Source of the DNA: a virus
Strand: one strand, 5' to 3'
IMG/VR virus record: IMGVR_UViG_3300020442_003349
Span: 1-25,664 of that record
Length of the DNA stretch: 25,664 nt
Positions within the stretch are counted from its first letter, which is position 1; the number at the start of each line of letters is the position of its first letter. A model generated the notes under the pieces. That model saw nothing but the letters and a program-made list of their open reading frames with translations, had not been told where the DNA came from and did not search any database. Below are positions 8,536 to 15,714 of the stretch, piece by piece. Both the position numbers and the translations under genes were made by a program.

Positions 8536-9249
8536 CTATGCGAAAAAAGATGCTAGACCCTCAAGTACGACTTCACTTTCAACACCAGTGTTTGGATTTT
8601 TAATCTTCACTGTGTGGGATAACTTAGGCATGGAGGTAAAGAAGTCTTCAATCTTCTTGAACTGTGTAGAGTTCATACCCTCAACAAAATCCAAAATCTC
8701 CTTTTTAGTACAGTTTACAGTCTCCCATACTTCTTCTTCGGTATAAACTTTATCAATGCACGTAGCAATTAGATCAAAGGATCTGTCTGCTTCACTCTCA
8801 GTATCAAAGTTTTCCTTAACAAATTGGGTTAGAGATGGATATCTCATCTCAATCATGAGTTCATCATTAAGTTTAATCTGAGTGTCATGTCCTTTGTCTT
8901 TTTGCACTTCAATATCTTCTACGTTAATATTGACAGTAACAGTGGTTTCACCATCGTCGGGACAAATCAGACCAACTTCAATATCTTCTCCAACAGACTT
9001 TCCACGAATGTTCAAGAACAGATATTCGATATCAAAGGTTGGAAGTTTTTCTACCTTGATACCTTTTGTTTTGATGCAGTTTTTGATGACAGTCTTGACT
9101 GCGTTACTGATCTGCTTTTGACTTTCAGATTCCAATGCATATAGAAGAATTTTTTCTTCCTTAACTAGAAATGGTCTGTACTCGATTGTTTGTCCCGTTG
9201 AAGGCAATTCCAACTCAAATGTTGGTGTAGCAATTGATGGTAATGGCAT
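8536..9249 (-). CDS. 26: Baseplate hub subunit gp26
   Basis: A 237-residue protein; T4 gp26 has 208. It starts MPLPSIATPTFELELPSTGQ, followed by YRPFLVKEEKILLYALES. This 'P(S/T)yeLelPStg....yRPFlVKeEKiLl.A.es' opening is the hallmark of T4-like gp26 baseplate hub proteins. The middle holds strands with acidic turns (ICPDDGETTVTVNI). The C-terminal part is helical and includes LDFVEGMNSTQFKKIEDFF. It is needed for building the central hub. A late-type promoter motif lies 27 bases upstream of the ATG, separating this gene from gp54. Confidence 0.85.
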   Translation of the reverse strand: MPLPSIATPTFELELPSTGQTIEYRPFLVKEEKILLYALESESQKQISNAVKTVIKNCIKTKGIKVEKLPTFDIEYLFLNIRGKSVGEDIEVGLICPDDGETTVTVNINVEDIEVQKDKGHDTQIKLNDELMIEMRYPSLTQFVKENFDTESEADRSFDLIATCIDKVYTEEEVWETVNCTKKEILDFVEGMNSTQFKKIEDFFTSMPKLSHTVKIKNPNTGVESEVVLEGLASFFA

Positions 9250-9276
9250 AATAAACCAAATGAAAAATTCAGGTTG

Positions 9277-9288
9277 TATTTATTTATT
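9277..9288 (-). promoter_or_regulatory. Late-type promoter motif before gp26
   Basis: The minus strand reads AATAAATAAATA, which contains the ATAAATA core of the T4 late promoter TATAAATA. It ends 27 bases before the gp26 ATG, close to the 29-base distance seen at gp4. No -35-like sequence is needed for gp55/gp33-directed promoters. Confidence 0.55.
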
Positions 9289-9293
9289 ATGGA

Positions 9294-10343
9294 TTAAAAC
9301 ATGTCAAGAGATTGCTTGACTAGATTTTGTTCATCCCTAATAGCTTGTTTATCTTGTTCAGTCATTGTATTGAGATTTCTTCTAAAGGAAGTATCAGAAT
9401 TAACAGCTGGTGTATTATTATTGTTTTGAGTTGATGTAGTAGGTTGATCGTTATTTGGTTGTACGGGTTTAGATCCTCCCTGTGGTGTATCAGTTGCATT
9501 ATATTTCAATGGAGAATGCTCACTATTCCATCCTTCTGGTGCATCACCATATTTTGGAACATCACCGTTGTTTCCGTATAATCCACCATCAATTCCATTT
9601 TTCAGTTCAATGTTAAATCCCATATCAGGAACTTCGTCAGTTAGACTTGGAGTAGAATTATTTCCTTCACTAGTAGGACCAGGAGATCCTGCAGAACCTT
9701 TTCCTTTACCTTGTACAGGATGAACATAATATTTTTGATAATCCATTGTTACTGTCATTGTTAGCAAATCAGTTGGACCCTGTGATATTGGCATACTCGC
9801 AATAGAAATTGGAAATGCATTTACAAAAGTATATTCTAAAGCTGTTGGTGATGTATTCTTAATACCACGAGCTATTGCATCTTTTTCATACTTGATAAGT
9901 TTGAATGCAGGAGCTGTATATTCAGCAATAAAAGGAACTCTATATCCACGTCCAGCTTCATAGTTTCTATAACCATCAGAAGCTTCACCTCCAATATATC
10001 CCATCCATGCTTCAAAGAATTTTATAAGTGTGTATTCTCTGTCAATTGCAAAAGTAAAGTCTAATTTACCATCAAATTGTCTACGATATACATGCCTCTC
10101 GGTGATTCCCATGTGATCATTTGTAGCCTCATGAGTTGCAAAAGTAGATCCTGGTAGAGACGCATCAATACAAGCAATATCTATGTAATTTCCCCAAGAT
10201 CCTCCACCATATGTTTTTGCGTGAGTAAAAACTCCACCTGGTGGCAAGATATACACATGAAAAAAGTTAGTAGATGCATACCTACCCATCCTAGCTTTCA
10301 CATCGGACATACTAAAAGCTTTTGGTCCTGGTGCTGCTGGCAT
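9294..10343 (-). CDS. 54: Baseplate tail tube initiator, gp54-like
   Basis: A 349-residue protein; T4 gp54 has 320. The N-terminal two thirds have the tail-tube fold pattern: NFFHVYILPPGGVF, CIDASLPGSTF, then RQFDGKLDFTFAIDREYTLIKFFEAWMGYI, and a closing strand set (LEYTFVNAFPISIASMPIS ... LLTMTVTMDYQKYYV). This matches T4 gp54 segments such as the 'itGRELDPLViSFRMD' and 'FTGCIPISVSAPELSYD' regions and is related to the gp19 tube protein. The C-terminal 140 residues are Gly/Asn/Pro/Thr-rich and probably disordered. It is first in the minus-strand late operon. A gp19-like assignment is the main alternative, but the gene context favours gp54. Confidence 0.68.
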   Translation of the reverse strand: MPAAPGPKAFSMSDVKARMGRYASTNFFHVYILPPGGVFTHAKTYGGGSWGNYIDIACIDASLPGSTFATHEATNDHMGITERHVYRRQFDGKLDFTFAIDREYTLIKFFEAWMGYIGGEASDGYRNYEAGRGYRVPFIAEYTAPAFKLIKYEKDAIARGIKNTSPTALEYTFVNAFPISIASMPISQGPTDLLTMTVTMDYQKYYVHPVQGKGKGSAGSPGPTSEGNNSTPSLTDEVPDMGFNIELKNGIDGGLYGNNGDVPKYGDAPEGWNSEHSPLKYNATDTPQGGSKPVQPNNDQPTTSTQNNNNTPAVNSDTSFRRNLNTMTEQDKQAIRDEQNLVKQSLDMF

Positions 10344-10348
10344 TACAC

Positions 10349-10356
10349 TATAAATA
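10349..10356 (+). promoter_or_regulatory. Late promoter TATAAATA for gp4 operon
   Basis: A perfect match to the T4 late promoter consensus TATAAATA, 29 bases before the gp4 ATG. Transcription would start about 6-8 bases downstream of the motif, leaving a leader of roughly 20-24 bases. It lies in the 42-base divergent gap. Confidence 0.8.
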
Positions 10357-10373
10357 AAGATACTTTGTTATAC

Positions 10374-10381
10374 TATGTATA
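10374..10381 (-). promoter_or_regulatory. Late-like promoter motif TATACATA for gp54 operon
   Basis: The minus strand reads TATACATA, one mismatch from TATAAATA, 30 bases before the gp54 ATG. That is nearly the same distance as its plus-strand partner. It is the only late-like element available to the minus-strand tail operon in this gap. Confidence 0.5.
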
Positions 10382-10385
10382 AGAG

Positions 10386-10835
10386 ATGTCTGAAAGCATC
10401 AAAAGCAGATATAAACCTTCCAATCCTCAAAAGTATGTAGGTGATGTGAACAATATTATTTGTAGAAGTTCATGGGAAAGAAGGTTCTGTGTCTGGTGTG
10501 ATAGTAATGAAAATATTTTAGAATGGGGAAGTGAAGAGTTTTGGATTCCTTATCGTTCTCCTGTTGACAATCGGGTTCACAAATACTTTCCAGACTTTTT
10601 TATCAAAGTCCGTGAAAGGAATGGGTCAATTAAAAAGTATGTGATTGAAGTGAAACCACATAGACAAACACAACAACCAAATCCTAAACCAAAACGCAAA
10701 ACAAAATCTTGGTTGTATGAAGTGAAGACCTATGCTGTAAACCAAGCAAAATGGAAAGCAGCAACAGAGTTCTGTGCTGATCGTTTACTTGAATTTAAAA
10801 TCATAACAGAAAACGAACTCGGTATCAAGAGATGA
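10386..10835 (+). CDS. 4: Head completion protein gp4
   Basis: A 149-residue protein of the same length as T4 gp4 (gp50/gp65), which is required to finish DNA-filled heads before tail joining. The diagnostic parts are SRYKPSNPQKYVGD, ICRSSWERRFCVWCDSNENI, YFPDFFIKV and YVIEVKPHRQ. These spell out a PD-(D/E)XK endonuclease-like core with E31, D70, E88 and K90. The C-terminal helix holds QAKWKAATEFC, as in T4. It is first in the plus-strand late block, behind a perfect TATAAATA. Its stop overlaps the next start by ATGA. Confidence 0.92.
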   Translation: MSESIKSRYKPSNPQKYVGDVNNIICRSSWERRFCVWCDSNENILEWGSEEFWIPYRSPVDNRVHKYFPDFFIKVRERNGSIKKYVIEVKPHRQTQQPNPKPKRKTKSWLYEVKTYAVNQAKWKAATEFCADRLLEFKIITENELGIKR

Positions 10836-11179
10836 ATCGAACTGCAGAGTTAGAAGAATTAATTGATACTCTTTCTGATCCTGATGATTACATGACCGCA
10901 ATTCTTGAAGTGCTTACTGAATCTGAATTCATACCAGAGGCAGGAAATTATTATACCTTCGTTTATCTCGCAAAAACACCTAATATTATTTACGATCAAC
11001 ATCCTCTGATTGCTTGCACCTCTGTTCAATCTTGGGGATTCACTGGTTTAAACTTTCACTTGAATATGCCAAGACGTTACACTTGGCAAGAAGTTATTGG
11101 TAAAGTTCATCGTGTATACAATGAAGAGATCACTTACATGAGATCTATACCATATCAAAAAACGATCCTAAATAGCTGA
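10832..11179 (+). CDS. Hypothetical cyanophage protein, 115 residues
   Basis: Not recognised with confidence. The first 35 residues form an acidic helix. The rest looks like a compact alpha/beta domain containing YYTFVYLAKTPNIIYDQHPL, then WGFTGLNFHL and RYTWQEVIG. The 'YDxxPL ... GFxGLNxH' arrangement recalls small unnamed proteins of T4-like phages encoded beside structural genes. The start overlaps the gp4 stop (ATGA), and 17 bases separate it from the gp48-like gene, so it belongs to the late structural operon. A role in head or tail completion is possible only by position. No signal peptide or membrane segment is present. Confidence 0.8.
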   Translation: MNRTAELEELIDTLSDPDDYMTAILEVLTESEFIPEAGNYYTFVYLAKTPNIIYDQHPLIACTSVQSWGFTGLNFHLNMPRRYTWQEVIGKVHRVYNEEITYMRSIPYQKTILNS

Positions 11180-11196
11180 ATAACAGCATCTATTAG

Positions 11197-12627
11197 ATGG
11201 CATACAAATCCGAGAAAGAACACGAACTAAAACTCAAAATTAATGTGAGTAAAGGTTCTAAAGTTCAAAATAAAGAAGTTAAAATACCTGTAACGTACAA
11301 GTTCCCGACTGATGAGGAAGGACTTGTAACTAATAATGGACAGTATGATATTGTTGTAACTAATGATGATGGATCAGAATCCGTAATTGGAAATGGTGGT
11401 AACGTAGCAAATAATGGAATCATTCAGATTACGGATAATGATAAACTACTAGAAGCTGCTCAAAAATCTAACAAAGATGTAACTCAATCCAATTTAGATG
11501 CTGCCATGGCAAATGGTGGAACTGATGATCTTCAAAAAACTGGTATACAAAAAAGAAATGATAATTTAAGTCCAAAAAATCAACAAGATCTAGCAAATAA
11601 AAATAATCTAAGTCAACAGCAGGCAGAAGGTCAAGGATTAAACAAAGCACAAGATACTGAAACTACAGATACTGATAAAGAAGATAATAAAGAACCAAAA
11701 ACAACGGATGCTGATGACAGTCAAGCAGATGATAGTGAGCAATCTGGTGGTTTTGGTAAGTTTGCTTTTAATACTCCCAATTCACAAGACTATGGTGCAA
11801 TGCACTATCCAGAGAAATTAGATAGTCTGATGGTGGATTACATAAAATTTCAAACGTATAGATACGAACCTCAAGCATTTAAAGGAACAGATGATAATTT
11901 TGGATTTGAGGACATGAAACTTGGACAATTGGAAGGAACTTGTTACTTACCAATTCAAAGTGCTGCTGATGGTAATACTGTTAGTTGGGGAAGTAATGAA
12001 ATGAATCCCATACAAGCAGCAGCATATCAAGAAGCTTATAATCTTATTCTTGGAAATAAGGATGCAGGAAGTACTATTGGTAAAGGTCAGGCAGTTATTG
12101 CAAATAGCAATGAGATGGCAAAGAAATTTATTGCAATACAACTGGCACAAGCAGCATCTCAAACAACAAATATGCTGTCCAGAACTAGTGGTGCTATTGT
12201 AAATCCAAACATGGTTTTACTATTCAATAAACCAGAATTGAGAAACTTTAGTTATAGTTACACATTCCGTCCGAGAAATGCTGCTGAAGCTTCATCAACA
12301 AAAAGAATTATTAGAATGTTTAAACAATCTATGTCAGTAAGAAAAGAAGCAACAAATCTTTTCTTACTAGCACCGAATGTATTTAAAATTGGTTATTATC
12401 GTGGTGGAGTCTCTGGTGAAGATCACACTCATAAATCAATCGGAAGAGCTAAAATAGTTGCTTTAAAATCTTGCAGTGTAAATTATATGCCTGATGGAAG
12501 TTACATGACTTTTAATGATCCTGAAGGAACAATGACTGCATATTCAATGCAATTATCATTTACTGAATTGGAACCACTGTATTATGATGATTATGATAAG
12601 TATTCAACAGACGAAATCGGTTTCTAA
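11197..12627 (+). CDS. 48: Baseplate tail tube cap, gp48-like
   Basis: A 476-residue protein; T4 gp48 has 364. About 190 N-terminal residues are rich in Asn, Asp, Gln and Lys and of low complexity. The remainder carries the tube-cap pattern: a long helical stretch (IQAAAYQEAYNLI), then VLLFNKPELRNFSYSYTFRPRNAAEASSTKRIIRMFK, and SCSVNYMPDGSYMTF with MQLSFTELEPL at the end. These correspond to the T4 gp48 'DLTPRSTEDLMAIINIYQYF' and terminal 'FTLEITMREI' regions. It likely caps the baseplate dome on which the tail tube starts. It is followed after two bases by gp53. The split from gp54 across divergent operons differs from T4, where 48 and 54 are adjacent. Confidence 0.7.
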   Translation: MAYKSEKEHELKLKINVSKGSKVQNKEVKIPVTYKFPTDEEGLVTNNGQYDIVVTNDDGSESVIGNGGNVANNGIIQITDNDKLLEAAQKSNKDVTQSNLDAAMANGGTDDLQKTGIQKRNDNLSPKNQQDLANKNNLSQQQAEGQGLNKAQDTETTDTDKEDNKEPKTTDADDSQADDSEQSGGFGKFAFNTPNSQDYGAMHYPEKLDSLMVDYIKFQTYRYEPQAFKGTDDNFGFEDMKLGQLEGTCYLPIQSAADGNTVSWGSNEMNPIQAAAYQEAYNLILGNKDAGSTIGKGQAVIANSNEMAKKFIAIQLAQAASQTTNMLSRTSGAIVNPNMVLLFNKPELRNFSYSYTFRPRNAAEASSTKRIIRMFKQSMSVRKEATNLFLLAPNVFKIGYYRGGVSGEDHTHKSIGRAKIVALKSCSVNYMPDGSYMTFNDPEGTMTAYSMQLSFTELEPLYYDDYDKYSTDEIGF

Positions 12628-12629
12628 TC

Positions 12630-13283
12630 ATGGCAAACTATTTTAAAAGACTACCAAACATAAACTATCAAAATCTTGAGGACTTAAGCAACCCAGGAAA
12701 AACTTTTCAGAACAAAAATCTTTTCAGAAGAGCAAAACTCAGAGAAGATATTGCATCTAACATGACATTCTTTGAGGATTATTTTATTCAGGCTGACGAA
12801 AGACCTGACAATGTTGCATTCAAAGTTTATGGTGAAGAGGATTTGGACTGGGTAATATTAATTACTAATAATATTTTAAATATTCAAGATGAATGGCCGA
12901 TGCCAACTAACTTATATAATGAGTATCTACTAGAAAAGTATGGAAGTTATGAGGCAATTTATGAAGTTCATCACTATGAATCTAAAGTCATAACAAATGT
13001 TGATGGTGTGAGAGTCTTACCAGGAGGACTGGAAGTTGATGATAACTTTAAGTTTGAATATTTTGAAGAGACTATAGGTAAGCACGTAACCCTCGAAGAT
13101 TGTTCTAATGCAGTCACAAATTATGTGTACGAAGAAAGAATCCAGGAGAAAAAGAGAACAATCAAAGTTCTAAAACCAAAATACTTGAATCTTGTATTTG
13201 AAGATACTGCAGAGATCATGTCATATAGAAAGGGTTCCACTGGTTTTATCAGCAGAACCCTTAAAGATACGGAATCTATTTAA
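12630..13283 (+). CDS. 53: Baseplate wedge subunit gp53
   Basis: A 217-residue protein; T4 gp53 has 196. It starts MANYFKRLPNINY. The central segment PDNVAFKVYGEEDLDWVILITNNILNIQDEWPM is the family signature, in which T4 has 'PEELANAIYGNPQLYWVLLMCNDNYDPYYGW'. The C-terminal helix KYLNLVFEDTAEIM matches the 'iikp.yi..f..d...iM' ending. gp53 joins wedges to one another and to the hub around gp48/gp54. It is last in the plus-strand block and is followed after 30 bases by a hairpin shared with the converging gp32 unit. Confidence 0.85.
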   Translation: MANYFKRLPNINYQNLEDLSNPGKTFQNKNLFRRAKLREDIASNMTFFEDYFIQADERPDNVAFKVYGEEDLDWVILITNNILNIQDEWPMPTNLYNEYLLEKYGSYEAIYEVHHYESKVITNVDGVRVLPGGLEVDDNFKFEYFEETIGKHVTLEDCSNAVTNYVYEERIQEKKRTIKVLKPKYLNLVFEDTAEIMSYRKGSTGFISRTLKDTESI

Positions 13284-13313
13284 ATATTAAACTATAATAT
13301 GTTGCAACAACCA

Positions 13314-13334
13314 AGAGGGTTAAGCAAACCCTCT
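13314..13334. terminator. Hairpin between converging gp53 and gp32
   Basis: AGAGGGT (13314-13320) pairs with ACCCTCT (13328-13334). An extra T-A pair extends the stem to 8 bp around a 5-base loop. It lies in the 63-base gap where plus- and minus-strand units meet. Neither side has a run of T, so it may be an inefficient bidirectional terminator or an mRNA 3'-end stabiliser. Confidence 0.55.
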
Positions 13335-13346
13335 CATATGTCCATC

Positions 13347-14288
13347 TCACTCTTCTTCAGCAAGTTTCTGGAAGAATGAGAGTGCATCATCCTCTTCTGC
13401 GGTAGTTTCCAGAGAAGGTTCAGGTGCAGGATGAGGAGTTGGGGTAGGAGTAGAACTGAACTTAGGAGTGAAGGAAGGTTCTTCACCACGGTTCTGACGA
13501 CGGAACTCCTCTTCCTCCTCTACAGTTTCCTGATCTTGGAAACGAGGAGTGCCTTTGTTACCTAGAACATAGTCAAGACGCTTCTTCAGATCCTCATAGG
13601 ACTTGAATTGATCAGCAGCAGTTAGGGCAGCAAGAGAATACTCTTTCTTCCACAGTGCTTCTAGTGCATCATCGTCATCCAGAAGAGCACCAGGACGTTC
13701 AAACTCAGAAGAGTCATAGTTCCAGTAACCTGCAACCTTCTTGATCTTCAGTTTAAAGTTAGCACCCTGCCAAAAATCGAAGGGATTGATAGGAGTCTCA
13801 TCTTCAAACTCAGGTTGCATTGCTTCCATGATCTTATCAAAGATCTTCTTACCAAACTTGTACAGGAAGACTTGACCTTCGTTGGAAGGATTTGCAGAGT
13901 CCTTGACAACATAGATGTTGGCATAGTAGGACAGTTTGCGTTTCTGCTTACGAACAGTTTCCTTGTCTGCTTCGTTACCACTGTTCCAGAGTTCACGATT
14001 GTACTCGGAGACAGGATCCTTCTGACCGATAGTAGTGAGAGAGTTCTCGATGTACCAACCACCAAGACCTTGGAAAGCATGTGAGTACATCTTTGCCCAA
14101 GGGAGTTCTTCACCATCAGGTGCAGGAAGGAAACGAATGACAGCATAACCATTGCCAGACTTATCAAGTTCTGGCTTCCACAGTCGGTCATCGGAGTTAC
14201 TGTTGGTGTTGAGTTTCTCTACTTCTTTCACCAACTTGGCAGTAAGATTTCCTAGTGAAGACTGCTTCTTTAGATTTGAAAAGGACAT
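13347..14288 (-). CDS. 32: Single-stranded DNA-binding protein gp32
   Basis: A 313-residue protein; T4 gp32 has 301. It coats single-stranded DNA in replication and recombination and contacts gp59. Clear matches to T4 are GNGYAVIRFLPAP, GGWYIENS, KLSYYANIYVVKDSANPSNEGQVFLYKFGKKI, FDFWQGANFKLKIKKVAGYWNYDSS and FKSYEDL. The C-terminus is acidic and Pro/Thr-rich, ending DDALSFFQKLAEEE, the usual protein-interaction tail. H70 is kept, but the three T4 zinc cysteines (77, 87, 90) correspond here to S83, D91 and S94. GAGGT lies 7 bases before the ATG. A consensus sigma70 promoter stands immediately upstream. Confidence 0.95.
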   Translation of the reverse strand: MSFSNLKKQSSLGNLTAKLVKEVEKLNTNSNSDDRLWKPELDKSGNGYAVIRFLPAPDGEELPWAKMYSHAFQGLGGWYIENSLTTIGQKDPVSEYNRELWNSGNEADKETVRKQKRKLSYYANIYVVKDSANPSNEGQVFLYKFGKKIFDKIMEAMQPEFEDETPINPFDFWQGANFKLKIKKVAGYWNYDSSEFERPGALLDDDDALEALWKKEYSLAALTAADQFKSYEDLKKRLDYVLGNKGTPRFQDQETVEEEEEFRRQNRGEEPSFTPKFSSTPTPTPHPAPEPSLETTAEEDDALSFFQKLAEEE

Positions 14289-14333
14289 TCGGATTACCTC
14301 GGTTTGTTTGTATTGTGGCTTGTGTGCTCTGCA

Positions 14334-14362
14334 ATTATAGCAGGCATTCTATTTAGTGTCAA
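14334..14362 (-). promoter_or_regulatory. Consensus sigma70 promoter for gp32
   Basis: TTGACA (14357-14362) and TATAAT (14334-14339) on the minus strand are separated by exactly 17 bases. The -35 box overlaps the stop codon of the DUF1825 gene. The predicted leader of about 39 bases is nearly free of T and is CA-rich, hence likely unstructured, and contains the gp32 Shine-Dalgarno (14296-14300). Confidence 0.9.
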
Positions 14363-14697
14363 TCGATTTCCTTGATCAATTGCTCCTTGAGATTGCCAAC
14401 CAACTTAGTCATGTTAGCAAAGAGTGCGTTCATGTCAACGTTCTCTGGCAAACCCATCATCGATGCAGAGTCCTGAATTCTTAGTTTCATATTCAGTGCA
14501 TCGGGATCATCAGACAATGCAAGTCTCATGTAGAGAATCTTTTGTTTCTCCATGAGTGTCTCAAGATCATTAATATGTCTAAGTTTACCTTCTCTATCTA
14601 AACTTGGAAAGGCAAACACATTTGAGTATACTTTTTCTTGCAACTTTGAGATTTCTTGCATCTCAGTTTGTACAAGTTCTGAGTCGAAGAAACTCAT
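14359..14697 (-). CDS. DUF1825 family protein
   Basis: A 112-residue, mostly helical protein starting MSFFDSELVQTEMQEISKLQ, with FPSLDREGKLRHINDLETLMEKQKILYMRLALS. This matches the DUF1825 family of cyanobacteria and their phages ('FFdSeivq.E.....q.y......f...dreGK..fi..mE.Lle.qkif..R..LS'). Its function is unknown. It sits between gp59 and gp32; the start overlaps the gp59 stop (ATGA) and the end carries the gp32 -35 box, so it is co-expressed with replication genes. A role near the replisome is inference by position only. Confidence 0.85.
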   Translation of the reverse strand: MSFFDSELVQTEMQEISKLQEKVYSNVFAFPSLDREGKLRHINDLETLMEKQKILYMRLALSDDPDALNMKLRIQDSASMMGLPENVDMNALFANMTKLVGNLKEQLIKEID

Positions 14698-15290
14698 AAC
14701 ACTATCTCCTTAAGTATTTTTTTGTATTTAAAGACATCGATATTTAGAAAGGGAATATATTTTTTAATTCGTAGACTAGTTAATTCCCATACTGGATCCT
14801 TCAAAGACTTATCAAAGTGCTTCTTGTATCCTAAGATCTTTTCCAATATTACTAGTGTTTCAATTGAAATATCACCACACAAATGTTTCTTTAAAATGGT
14901 TGGATGACCATTCTTCACAGAAAACAAGGCATCAAAGTCTTGATTTTCAAAGAGACTTTGAACTTCCTCCTTGAAAATATACGACAGAGACTGATTTCTC
15001 TTCTGCCACTTAGTATAATTCATCTGACCAGAACGAATGATCTCACCAATCCATAAGGTCTGTGGATCATCACATGAAATAAAGTTAGAGACAAAAAAGT
15101 CCCTAACTTCATCATCACTCTTCTGTCTAGAAATTTTCTCAAACCAGTACCGATCTTTCCTTTTGTAGAAAGACTGAAGAGAGGCACGGGTTTTACCACA
15201 ATACTTATGATAGTCATAAGAATCTTTTGTGAAATGATTCTTCAAACCAAGATAAGTTTTATAGCAATCAAATGGAGTCATCTTCAACAT
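14694..15290 (-). CDS. 59: gp59-like loader of gp41 helicase
   Basis: A 198-residue, all-helical basic protein; T4 gp59 has 217. It loads the replicative helicase onto gp32-covered DNA. Matches are MTPFDCYKTYLGLKNHF (T4 has SVYKLYLMIKQHM), YDYHKYCGKTRASLQSFYKRKDRYWFEKIS (T4 has YDVIKYNWCMRVSDAAYQKRRDKYFFQKLS), FFVSNFIS, LWIGEI and the C-terminal KYKKILKEI. The ATG at 15290 gives MLKMTPF, and an in-frame ATG at 15281 is an equally plausible start. The 77 bases upstream hold an A/T-only inverted repeat and no consensus promoter, so transcription probably comes through gp33. Confidence 0.85.
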   Translation of the reverse strand: MLKMTPFDCYKTYLGLKNHFTKDSYDYHKYCGKTRASLQSFYKRKDRYWFEKISRQKSDDEVRDFFVSNFISCDDPQTLWIGEIIRSGQMNYTKWQKRNQSLSYIFKEEVQSLFENQDFDALFSVKNGHPTILKKHLCGDISIETLVILEKILGYKKHFDKSLKDPVWELTSLRIKKYIPFLNIDVFKYKKILKEIVL

Positions 15291-15367
15291 AATATTTTGA
15301 AAAACCCTTCGCGTGAAAAAATTTTGGGGATTTTTTTTCGACCTAAAATGGATTTAAAAGTCGATTT

Positions 15368-15661
15368 TCAAATTGAGAGCTTAGCTCTACTACTTCTCTT
15401 CAAGAAGTTAAGTTCCATTGCTTCGTATTTAATTTTTTCTTTTAACGGTTTTGAAATTAGTTTAGGAATAGATTCAACATCTATCTTATTGAGTTCACAG
15501 AAATACATTACACTATCAATGTAATTCATATCAGAATTCTTAGTATAGATTTCTTCAATATCCTGTGATACTTTTGCCTGTGAATAGAATTTATTCTCTA
15601 GTTCCTTTTCTAACTCTTCGTTTTCTTTCTTAGGCATAACATCGGAAAAGATCGATAACAT
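15368..15661 (-). CDS. 33: Late promoter transcription accessory protein gp33
   Basis: A 97-residue protein; T4 gp33 has 112. It bridges RNA polymerase to the sliding clamp and activates late transcription. Key matches are MNYIDSVMYFCELNKIDVESIPKLISKPLKEKIKYEAMELNFLK against T4 'MSYLEATTAFLEENSIPETQFAKFIPSGIIEKIQSEAIDENLLR'. The T4 hydrophobic clamp-binding C-terminus (LDFLL) is here reduced to RAKLSI, so clamp contact may differ. The ATG at 15661 follows a sigma70 promoter with a leader of about 18 bases. An alternative start is the ATG at codon 9. Confidence 0.85.
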   Translation of the reverse strand: MLSIFSDVMPKKENEELEKELENKFYSQAKVSQDIEEIYTKNSDMNYIDSVMYFCELNKIDVESIPKLISKPLKEKIKYEAMELNFLKRSSRAKLSI

Positions 15662-15685
15662 ATAATAAAATCAGTTCATGTATGT

Positions 15686-15714
15686 ATTATAACATTAGGT
15701 ATACTAAAGGTCAA
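15686..15714 (-). promoter_or_regulatory. Sigma70 promoter for gp33-gp59-DUF1825
   Basis: TTGACC (15709-15714) and TATAAT (15686-15691) on the minus strand are 17 bases apart. The -35 box overlaps the stop of the upstream nuclease gene. Confidence 0.88.

Noticed and set aside
13748-14191. 147-residue minus-strand frame inside gp32
   Set aside because: It is an alternative frame fully inside the well-matched gp32 gene.
15297-15345. Possible terminator between gp33 and gp59
   Set aside because: The inverted repeat is almost only A-T pairs around CCCC, with no GC stem, so a terminator cannot be supported.
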